Origin: Lentisphaerae bacterium RIFOXYA12_64_32
GTDB lineage: Bacteria; Verrucomicrobiota; Lentisphaeria; Oligosphaerales; YB12-FULL-65-16
Length of the DNA stretch: 50,038 nt
Assembly: GCA_001803235.1 (NCBI GenBank)
Contig: MHBL01000016.1
Coordinates: 1-50,038, forward strand
Direction of reading: 5' to 3'
The notes below the pieces were generated by a model that made no database searches, was not told the origin of the DNA, and was given only the letters and a program-made list of their open reading frames with translations. The position numbers and the translations under genes are program-made. Shown here in pieces: positions 1 through 8,400 of this stretch. Each line of letters begins with the position of its first letter. Positions within the stretch are counted from its first letter, which is position 1.

Positions 1-1
1 G

Positions 2-1732
2 TCCGCCGCACCGGCGGCTGCGCCCGACGCGGCCAGGAGCGACGCGGTTCAGTGGGCGCCGGCGCCGCCTCCCCGCGAACCGGTGACGCTCCTGGGCGGC
101 GAAAAGATTCAAGTCCCCGGCGCCACCGGAGCGCCCGCGCAGCCCGAGGCGGAGCAGAAGCTGCAGTTCTTTGGCACCATGCTCAGCGGCGACAAGGAAA
201 TGGTTGAGCCCCTCGATGCGTGGAAGAAGTGGGCGGACCACATCACGTTCAACCCGGTCACCCTGACGGAGATCAACGAGTTCCGCGTCAAGCTCACGCA
301 GGCGCTGCAGCAGGACGGGTACGTGTTTGCCAAGGTCCGTTTTCCGCCCCAGGTCTGGGCGCACGGCATCTTCCTCGCGCAGATCGACTGCGGCCCGCTG
401 GGCAGTGTCACCGTGGCCGGCAATCGCTACTACAGTGCGCAGCAGCTTATCCGCGCCATCAGCCACCGCGACAATGACCGGTTCGACTACGCGCGCATCC
501 ACCGCGACCTGTTCGACCTGACCAGCCGCCCGGACCTGAAGGTCGACACTAAGCTGAAGACGGTCGTGCGCGACGGACGCACGGTCATCGATGCCGACCT
601 CATGGTTAAGGACACGATGCCGATCCACGGCGCGGTTGAACTGACCAACACGGCGACCAAGCCCGAGACCGGCGAGTGGCGTCTGCGCACCACCCTGCAG
701 CACCTCAACCTCACCAAGCACGACGACGCACTCACCCTCGGCTGGCTCACCAACCCGCAGGCGACCGATGAAGTCAACGTCATGTCGGGCAGCTACACCC
801 TGCCGTTCTGGGACGTGAACAACATCGGCCTGTTCGGCGGCTATTCCGAGTCGGACATCAAGGACGTTGCGCCGGAACTGGACGTGAGCGGGCGCGGCTA
901 CTTCGGCGGGCTTAGTCTCGGCCGCGTCCTCCACCGCACCAAGACGTACGATGTTGACGCCACCGTGGGCTGGACCTATCAGGAGACCCAGTCGGCTGTC
1001 GATCTGGCCACTCTCGACTACCAGGATACCAAGATCGACTTGAGCCTGTTCAAGTTCTCCCTGGGCTACTCCGACCGCGAGTTCGACCGGTTCATGGGCC
1101 GCAATTTCGCGTCGTACTCGAAGATGTTCAACTCCTCCGGGCGCTTCGGCAGCTCCAGTCAGGACGACTTTACCGAGAGCCGCGCCGACTCCGACGCCAC
1201 GTTCACCGTCGACAAACTGCAGTTCGCGCGGTTCCAGAAGCTGGCGCCGACGCCGGGGAGTTGGCTGGGCCGGAGTACGCTCTTCCTGCGATTGGACAGC
1301 CAGTACAGCAGCGACAACCTCATCGGTGCGGTGCAAATGCCCATGGGCGGAGTCAACAGCGTCCGGGGCTATGCCGAAAGCGAAGTCCAGGGCGAGTCCG
1401 GTGTTATCGGGTCACTTGAACTGCGTCTCCCGCTCTGGGGCAATTTCATTCCCGGCCTCGTTCGGTCGCCGGATGAGATGAACCAGGGCATTGGGAACTG
1501 GAAGTACCACGGCCTGCAGTTTGTCCTGTTCGTGGACGCCGGACGCGTCCAGCGCAACGGCGACATGGCCGGCAGCGACAGGTACGTGGACATGAACAGC
1601 GGCGGCTTCGGATTCCGATTCGCGTGCACGGAGTTCACCCAGATCAAGCTGGACATGGGATTCCCGTTCACCGAGACCGAGGAGTCGTCCCACTCCGGCC
1701 GCGCGCATCTGTCGCTGAAGTTGTTGTTCTAG
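2..1732 (+). CDS. TpsB-family outer-membrane two-partner secretion transporter (FhaC/ShlB/HecB type), 5' end missing
   Basis: The frame is open from base 2 to the TAG at 1730-1732, giving 576 visible residues. The start lies upstream: the frame runs through an Ala/Pro-rich stretch and a GTG at 83 falls mid-linker with no signal peptide after it. Residues about 87-140 match a POTRA_2 domain (a TLTEI-type start, then a GYVFAKVRFPPQ stretch). Residues about 140-205 look like the second POTRA (RDLFDLTSRPDLKV). From about residue 207 alternating strands form the 16-stranded barrel expected of the family. The barrel carries the family signature VRGY at 1361-1372 (residues 454-457, loop L6) and an FVDAG motif at 1529-1543. 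The protein ends in Leu-Phe, the terminal aromatic recognised by the Bam machinery. By family precedent the POTRA domains bind the partner's TPS domain and the barrel exports it. The partner is the giant gene starting 564 bp downstream. The family call is strong; substrate pairing is inferred from adjacency. Confidence 0.93.
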   Translation, partial: SAAPAAAPDAARSDAVQWAPAPPPREPVTLLGGEKIQVPGATGAPAQPEAEQKLQFFGTMLSGDKEMVEPLDAWKKWADHITFNPVTLTEINEFRVKLTQALQQDGYVFAKVRFPPQVWAHGIFLAQIDCGPLGSVTVAGNRYYSAQQLIRAISHRDNDRFDYARIHRDLFDLTSRPDLKVDTKLKTVVRDGRTVIDADLMVKDTMPIHGAVELTNTATKPETGEWRLRTTLQHLNLTKHDDALTLGWLTNPQATDEVNVMSGSYTLPFWDVNNIGLFGGYSESDIKDVAPELDVSGRGYFGGLSLGRVLHRTKTYDVDATVGWTYQETQSAVDLATLDYQDTKIDLSLFKFSLGYSDREFDRFMGRNFASYSKMFNSSGRFGSSSQDDFTESRADSDATFTVDKLQFARFQKLAPTPGSWLGRSTLFLRLDSQYSSDNLIGAVQMPMGGVNSVRGYAESEVQGESGVIGSLELRLPLWGNFIPGLVRSPDEMNQGIGNWKYHGLQFVLFVDAGRVQRNGDMAGSDRYVDMNSGGFGFRFACTEFTQIKLDMGFPFTETEESSHSGRAHLSLKLLF

Positions 1733-1740
1733 TGTGGGGC

Positions 1741-1768
1741 AGTGGCGCGGGACCAGTGGCGCGGGACC
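1741..1768 (+). repeat. 14-bp perfect tandem duplication after tpsB
   Basis: AGTGGCGCGGGACC occurs at 1741-1754 and again, without a gap, at 1755-1768, 8 bp after the tpsB stop codon. A partial further copy (CGGGACC) follows. Part of the unit (CCAGTGGC, 1753-1760) is complementary to GCCACTGG at 1864-1871, so the two could close a larger stem around the hairpin at 1844-1864. Confidence 0.8.
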
Positions 1769-1843
1769 TCCGGGACCGCAGCAGAGTGCTCGGGGCCGTC
1801 CCGGCCCGAGGCCCTCGGCCGGGGACCGGCCGGCGTATCCCGC

Positions 1844-1864
1844 CTCGGCGCGGGACGCGCCGAG
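1844..1864. other. Perfect 9-bp hairpin, 3-nt loop, downstream of tpsB
   Basis: CTCGGCGCG (1844-1852) and CGCGCCGAG (1856-1864) are perfect reverse complements around a GGA loop. In tpsB mRNA this would be a very stable stem 112 nt after the stop codon. The absence of a following T-run argues against a textbook intrinsic terminator. It could protect the 3' end, assist factor-dependent termination, or simply be a palindromic DNA repeat. Confidence 0.6.
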
Positions 1865-1964
1865 CCACTGGCGCCGAAACAGTGGCCGCCGACGTTCGAT
1901 AGTTACATATGCACGCGCCTAAGGTGCGTTTCATATTCGATAGACACGGTACGCCCCGTGCGTT

Positions 1965-1990
1965 GTCACCCGTTCGGGTGATGGCGTGAC
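1965..1990. other. Nested hairpin in the spacer
   Basis: TCACCCG (1966-1972) and CGGGTGA (1975-1981) are perfect reverse complements with a 2-nt gap, so in RNA the stem would open to a small loop. GTCAC at 1965-1969 can alternatively pair with GTGAC at 1986-1990. No T-run follows. Function is unknown. Confidence 0.45.
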
Positions 1991-2090
1991 AGGTAGGGCT
2001 GACGACCCGAGAAAAGCAGGACAACTCAGCCGTTTCTGCCGCCCGCGAACCGGGTCGGCAGCGTGGTCGTGTTGTCCTCATGAAGTAATC

Positions 2091-2127
2091 GGATAGGCTG
2101 TAGGTGGATAGGCTGTAGACTGTAGGC
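2091..2127 (+). repeat. GGATAGGCTGTAG direct repeat cluster (left arm of an inverted repeat)
   Basis: GGATAGGCTGTAG occurs at 2091-2103 and 2106-2118 (15-bp period), followed by a related ACTGTAGGC at 2119-2127. TAGGCTGTAGG (2094-2104) is the exact reverse complement of CCTACAGCCTA at 2237-2247, so the cluster and the right arm frame about 130 bp just upstream of the giant gene. The sequence is less GC-rich than its surroundings. Confidence 0.75.
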
Positions 2128-2162
2128 AAGACACGATGCATGATCTCGCGAACTTTGGAACG

Positions 2163-2196
2163 GTTGAACGAGACGGCTGTTGGGCCGTCTCGCAAC
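2163..2196. promoter_or_regulatory. Strong 9-bp hairpin between the inverted-repeat arms, candidate leader element
   Basis: CGAGACGGC (2169-2177) and GCCGTCTCG (2184-2192) are perfect reverse complements with a TGTTGG loop. The stem is extended by GTTG (2163-2166) pairing with CAAC (2193-2196) across an AA bulge. It lies about 100 nt before the start codon at 2297 and inside the TAGGCTGTAG inverted repeat. It could be an mRNA leader structure or a protein-binding site; the sequence alone does not decide, and no T-run follows. Confidence 0.5.
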
Positions 2197-2235
2197 CCGA
2201 TCTGGAACCCGCGAGCTTATGCCTTGGATCTGTTT

Positions 2236-2250
2236 GCCTACAGCCTACCC
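2236..2250 (-). repeat. Right arm of the TAGGCTGTAGG inverted repeat
   Basis: GCCTACAGCCTA at 2236-2247 contains the perfect 11-bp reverse complement of 2094-2104. A degenerate second copy (CTGCAGCCT) follows. Two arms in opposite orientation around a strong hairpin resemble a small dispersed intergenic repeat, but other copies would have to be found elsewhere in the genome to establish that. Confidence 0.6.
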
Positions 2251-2282
2251 TCCTGCAGCCTGAGCCCCCCAGGTTTCTGAGC

Positions 2283-2290
2283 GAGGAGAG
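2283..2290 (+). promoter_or_regulatory. Shine-Dalgarno sequence that fixes the giant gene's start
   Basis: GAGGAGAG at 2283-2290 contains AGGAG (2284-2288), 8 nt before the ATG at 2297. An in-frame TGA at 2261-2263 rules out a more distant upstream start. The alternative ATG at 2381 has only a weak purine run before it. The start at 2297 is therefore preferred. Confidence 0.85.
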
Positions 2291-2296
2291 CCAACC

Positions 2297-2479
2297 ATGA
2301 CGGGCAAAATCGCGACATTGCTCCGCCGTCTGACGGCCGACTCGGATCGATCCACGCACGGCAGCAGAAAGAACCACACTATGCGACTCCCCCTGCGCAG
2401 ACGCCACGGCTTGCTCCTGAAAGCCATGTCGGTGTACGTCAGCTTCAATATGTTCTTCCTTCCCACGTACAGTTTTGCC
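2297..2479 (+). other. Extended Sec signal peptide of the giant TpsA
   Basis: The first 61 codons contain a long basic N-region (RR at 10-11, RRR at 34-36, K42), a hydrophobic core (about 43-55, with VYVSFNMFFLP) and an AXA-like site SFA before GPP, so cleavage after Ala61 is likely. At 61 residues it is about twice the length of a standard signal peptide. Long N-extensions (ESPR) are known in type V secretion substrates, but I do not see the canonical ESPR sequence, so the comparison is only by length. Confidence 0.75.
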
Positions 2480-5400
2480 GGGCCACCGCTGCCGACCGGC
2501 GCCAACGTCGTCAACGGCCAGGTTGACTTCAACGCCGTTGGCAACGCCATGAACATCCAGCAGGCGAGCCAGCAGGCGATCGTCAACTGGGAGTCGTTCA
2601 ACATTGGCGCGGGCTACGGCGTGTTTGTGAACCAGCCGTCGGCCAATGCCGCCATGCTCAGCCGCGTCGTCGGCGGCGATCCGACCCAGATCCTCGGCAT
2701 GCTGCAGGCCAACGGCATCTTCTACCTCGTCAACCCGAACGGTGTCTACTTCGGTGAAGGCGCGGTTGTCGACGTCGCGCGCCTGATCGCCTCCACGCTC
2801 GGTATTTCCGACAGCGACTTCCTCGCCGGCAAGCTCCACTTCGAGGGCGACAGCCAAGCCGGGGTTATCAACGCCGGCAGCATCAATGCCGCCGCCGTGG
2901 CCCTGATCGCCAAGAACGTCGAGAACCGCGGCACCATCAACGCGCCGAACGTCGCCATGGCCGCCGGTTCCATCGTCGACTTCGGCTACCTCGCGAACGG
3001 CAAGCTCACCGTCGATATCTCCGGCTACCTCGGCAACGTCAAGAACGACGGCGTCATCAACGCCGCCGACATCGCCGGCAGCCAGGTCAACATGAGCGGG
3101 TTCCAGGTCGACCAGAACGGCACCATCATTGCGACCGGCACCGCCGGGCAGGGCGGCGCCGTCAATCTCGCCGCGCAGGGCGGCGGAGTCCGCAATGTAG
3201 GTACTATAGACGCGCGCGGCGCGACCGGCGGCCAGGTCAGCATGACCGGGTTCCAAGTCGACCAGGACGGCAACATCACCGCCGTCGGCACGCAAGGCCA
3301 GGGCGGCCAGGTCAACCTTGCCGCGCAAGGCGACGCCGTCGTCCGCGGCACCGTCGACGCCTCCGGCGCCACCACCGGCGGTGTGGTTTCCATCGCGGGC
3401 GACCGTGTCGGCAATGTCGGCGCCATCCTTGCCAACGCCGGGGAGAATGGCGACGGCGGTGCGGTGTTTGTCAGGTCAGTCGGCAGGACCGTGTTGATGC
3501 CCGGCAGTTTGATCGAGGCCAGGGGGGGTGGTGAAGTGCGCATTAACCCGCCTGGGCCCAACGGTGAGATGGCCGAGGGCACCGTCATGTACCAGGGCGC
3601 CGTGATCGATACGACCGGCGGGACTGACGATGGGTTTGTGGAAGTGTCCGGTCAAGCGCTGAACGTGGATAGCGGCACGATCCGCACTGGCGACGTGTTG
3701 TTCGACCCGCTGAATATCACGTTTACCACCGCTGGCCCTGACGCGAACGTCACCGGATTCGTTCCCGCGGGCGATGTTACGGAAGCCTTTCTGGATGACG
3801 CGGGTCTCAACTCAACGTTCGAGGTGGATGGTCTCGGGGGAGTCCTTCTGGGCGTCAATGCAGGCCAGACCATCACCTTCCAGGCAACCAACGACATAAC
3901 GGTAACGAACAACTTCGTCCTCGCTACCGCGACGGGAGACATCAATGTCAGTTTGGTCCTCCAGGCCGGCAACAACATCGATGTAAACGCCAACGTCACG
4001 GCGGACGGCACCGGCACCATATCGCTCAGTGCCGATGATAACGGTCCCAATGGCGTCGGCACCCTCACCGTCGCGGGCGGGGCCACCGTCAGCACCGCCG
4101 GCCAGAGTATCACCCTGACCGCGAACGATATGACCTTGACCGGTTTCATCAACAGCGGCGCTGGCGCTACGACCATCCTCGTCTCCGATGGTGGCACGAT
4201 CGGCGTGGGAGCGACCGCCGGCGGCCTCACGATCAGCGGCGCCGAACTGCAGAATATCACGGCCACAGGACTGACCATCGGTGACGCCACCAACTCGACG
4301 ATCACGGTCGACAACGTCACGGCGGTGAACACCGCCAACATTACCGGCACCCTCACGTTAGTCTCGCAGGCCACGAACCCTGGCGTCCAGTTCATCAACA
4401 ACGCCAGCATCTTTGCGGACAACCTTAACCTCACTCTCAATGTGGGCAGCCGCGACGTGACCACTAGTCAGACCGTCACCCTCGGCCAGGGCGGCGTCGG
4501 GACGCCGCAGGGCACCGGCGCATTCGATATCAATGCCACCGGCGGTACGGTCACCATCAGCGGCGCGCTGACCGTCGGGTCCGGCGGTGTCACCATCGAT
4601 ACGCCGCCGACCACTGTCGATATCAACAGCAACGTCATTACCAGCGGAGCCATCGATATCAAGGCCATCGACAGCATCACGGTCGATGCCACGGTCCAGA
4701 CGACCGGTGCGGCCACGGCACTCTCGCTTGTTGCCAACTCCGGGACTGCGGACGGCGTTGGCGACCTGACCATCGGCGGCACCGCCGTAGCCAGTGTCCG
4801 CGCCGTTGGCGCCGATATCACGCTCACCGGTGAGAATGTGACCGCCGGCAACGCCGGGTTCGCCTCAACGCTGCAGACGACCGGCGCGGGCGGGATCGAC
4901 ATCAACGCCGACGCCAACAATAACAATGCCGGGAACGTGACTCTCGGCGGCAGCACCGCCATGTCCACCGGCACCGGCAACATCACCATCGACAACCCGG
5001 TGAACGTGACCATGTCCGCCGGGGCCGGGACCCTCACCAGCGGCGGCACCTTCGTCATCGGCGGCGGCAACGACATTACCGGGTTTGTCGATATTGACAG
5101 GAATCTCACCGCCGCCACCACCATGACCATCAACGCCGACGGCAACATCAGCGTCGACAACGCCACGCTCACCGCGACCGCCGGCGTCATCACTCTTCAT
5201 GCCGATAGCGAAACGAATGGGACTGGCGACCTGACCATCGGTGCCGCAGGCGGGGCGACTCTCAACTCTTCCGCAGGCATCCAGAACATCGTCCTTTACG
5301 GCGACAGCATCTCCATCGCAACCGGCGTTGCCTCGACCATCAACACCGGCGGCGGCGACCTCCAGCTCCACGTCGATATGAACGCCGCGGGCGGCGGGTC

Positions 5401-8400
5401 GCTGCGCATCGATCCGGCCGTCACCCTCACCAACGTCAACAACTTCACCATGTATGACGCGGAGGCCCCGACCACACTCATCCTCGATACCGTGGGTGCC
5501 GCCAACACCATCTCCACCGCTGACCTCAACACCGTCACCGGGAACATCACCCTGCACGCCGATACGACGTTGACCCTCTCCGCCAACGCCGCCCTCAACC
5601 CCGCCGGCGGCAATGACGTCACCCTCGACGTCGCCGGTGGCACCGCCACGCTCAACCACAACGTGACCGCGCAGGACAACCTCGCCATTACCGGCACCAC
5701 CATCCGTCTGAACAACACGACATATACCGGCGGCATCGACGTCACCATGACCGGCAACGTCGACCTGCTGATGAACGGTGGCACCACGACCATCACCAGC
5801 GGCGGCGTGGCCGGCGAAGACATCCTCATCACCGGCAATGTCACGGACACGCCCGGGGCGACCTCGCTTACACTGAATGCGGGTGCTGCCGGCAATGTCA
5901 CCGTAACCGGCACTATCGGCACCGTCGGCAATCCTGTCAACGTACTCACGACTACCGGCGCCGTCGTCGACCTCCAGGGCGCAATCTATGCCGCCACTAT
6001 CAGCGCCACCGGCACCGACTACACCACGAGCGGCGTCCTCAACCTCGGCAACGGAACACTCAATCTGGATGCCATTACGGGCAACATCACCATCAACGAT
6101 GACCTCAACCTCGGCACCCTCGACGCCAACAGCGGCGCAGCCAACAACTTCACGCTGGCCGTCGGTCAGGTCATCACCACGACCGGCCCCGGTACCGGGG
6201 TGTACGTCACGGTGAACAGCGGCGACATTACCATCGACGGCGACATCGTCACCAACAACGACCCCATCGTCCTGGATGCAACAGCGGGGGTCGGCAGTGT
6301 GTTCATCACCGGTTCCGGCGGCCTGAACTCCAATGGCGCGAATAGCGGCAACATCACCATTAGCGGACTGAACCTGACCACTTCCCTCGGCAGCGACATC
6401 AACGCCGGCATCGACAACGTCACCGTGACGGGCATCACCGGCGCCGTCTCCCTGAACAGCATCATCACCACCGGCACGTTCGATGCCTCCGGCGTTAACA
6501 TTGATACCTTTGCGCAGCCCGGCGGCTCCATCACCGCGTCCGATACCGGCAACGCCATCAATATCGTCACCTCAGTTTCGGCCAATATCGCCGGCGGTCT
6601 GACCATCTCAGGGGTCGGAGCGTCCCCCTCGAACCTGATCATCACTACGCCGACGTTCACATCGACCGGAACGATTTCCGTGCCCGACTCTGTCATCGAC
6701 ACCGCGACGATCAGTACGGATGCCATTGATATTGCTGGAGGCAGTTTCACCGGTATCGGCGACCTGCTTCTGCAGCCGATCACCCTGGCGTCGGGGATCG
6801 GCATCGGCAACGCTGCGGTCGGGGCGTTCAACCTGGACGTCGCAGAAGTCGGCCGCTTCAGTGGCCCCGGATCCACCTGGGACACGATCACCATCGGTGC
6901 GGCCGCCAGCTCGGGAAACGTCGATATCACGGCGATCACGTTCAACGATCCGACCACTATCCGGTCGCCCGCAGGAGCCAGCGTGATCACGGTTGAGGAC
7001 CTGATCCAGGGCAACGGCAACGCGTCGATCACCCTGAACAGCGCCACGACCACCACGTTCGCTACCAACCCCACGGCCGGGATCACCACCACCGGCAACG
7101 ACATCACCATCCAGGACAATGTCATCATCAGTGAGGCGACCGGCACCCTCGCTCTGAGCACCGGCGACGCCTCGCCCGGCAAGATTGTCATCACCGGGAC
7201 CGTCGACGGTGCAGCCGGCGGACTGTTGCAGAACCTGACCTTGATCACTGGCGTTGGCAACGGCGCCACCACGCCGGACATATCGGTCATCTACGGCGAC
7301 GTCGGCGGTACCGAGACGATCGGCGTGCTTACACTGCAGACCGGCACCGCCGTTGGCCCCGGCGTCATCGCCTTTGGTGATCCCACCATTATCGGCGACA
7401 CCGGCGGCGATGTCAACGTGAATACAATCACCACATTCGCCACCCCTACCCGGGTCGTATTCAATGAGAACGTTACGGTCACCACGGCCACCACCTTCCT
7501 CAACACCGGCGGCGTGACGCTCGGTAACGCCAGTGATGACGTTCATTCCTTCCCGCTCGGCGTGGTGTCCACGGCCGGCACGACGTGGCTCGGCGGAACC
7601 ATTACCACGAACGCCGATGAAGACATGGACTTCGCCAACGTGTACCTCCTCGGCAACACCACGCTCACCCCCGGCGGCGCGAGTTCCTACATCCATATCG
7701 CCGGCACCGTGAACAACTACAACGTCGGCTCGCCCACCGTAGGGTATCCGTCCAGCGGGCAGGATGAACTGGTCATGACCACGGTCGACGGCAACATCAC
7801 GATTGACGGCGATGTCGGCAGCGCGACCTATATCGACAGTTTCTGGGCCAGGACCACCGGCAACGGCGACATCGTGGTCCAGAGCATCGGCACTACGGGC
7901 AACCTCAGCACCGCGGGCGGCGACATTGGTATCCTGCTGCAGGAAACCGGCACGGGCAACATTAACCCGACTGTCGGCGAATCCTTTGACGCCGACGGCG
8001 GTGACGTGGTCATCTCCACCGACGCCGGCGACACCGGCGGCACCTGGGAAATCGACGTCAACATGCAGGCCAACGGCGACATCTGGATCGGCGAAGACGT
8101 CGCGGCCGGGTTCAGCCACGCCCAAGTACTGGCCACGCCCATTGCGCTCAATCACACCGCCGGCCGGTTGTACACCGACGGGTTCACCGGGTTGCAGGCC
8201 GACGACATTTATCTGATCGTCCAGGACCTCGACGGCTTGGGCGGCGGGTACACCCAGACCGGCACCGCCGAGATCGGCGACCCGGTCGGCGGCCAGGCCC
8301 AGGATACCAAGGACACGGTCTACATCGTTGCTGACACTAACATCGATATCGGCGGCCGCGGCATCGACGCCGGCGGCGACATCATCATGCGGGCCATGGA

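Larger units (their letters stand above)
1733..2296. other. 564-bp tpsB-tpsA spacer, repeat- and hairpin-rich, no gene
   Basis: No coding sequence is supported here. Short frames crossing it have no ribosome binding site and encode Arg/Pro/Gly-rich low-complexity peptides typical of GC-rich non-coding DNA. The spacer contains a 14-bp tandem duplication, at least three hairpins and a set of TAGGCTGTAG repeats (listed separately). No hairpin is followed by a T-run, so a classical intrinsic terminator for tpsB is not visible, and I found no convincing -35/-10 pair. The length and internal structure suggest that the giant gene has its own control region instead of simple read-through from tpsB, but that is inference. 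Confidence 0.6.

Noticed and set aside
83..1732. Starting the TpsB gene at the GTG at 83
   Set aside because: The frame is open upstream to base 2, the GTG codes for Val inside a Pro-rich linker, no signal peptide follows and no ribosome binding site precedes it. The gene is truncated by the window edge.
1889..1950. AT-richer stretch with two TTCGATAG words (1895-1902, 1936-1943) as a promoter
   Set aside because: No -35/-10 pair with acceptable spacing could be found; the duplicated 8-mer alone is not enough.
1734..1981. Short + strand open frames after tpsB
   Set aside because: They have no ribosome binding site, an Arg/Pro/Gly-rich product, and lie over palindromes and a tandem duplication.
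2078..3328. Minus-strand open frame of 416 codons
   Set aside because: It lies codon-to-codon opposite the TPS domain and runs on into the spacer repeats. It encodes a Val/Asp/Ala/Gly/Arg-rich mirror of the sense codons with no recognisable domain.
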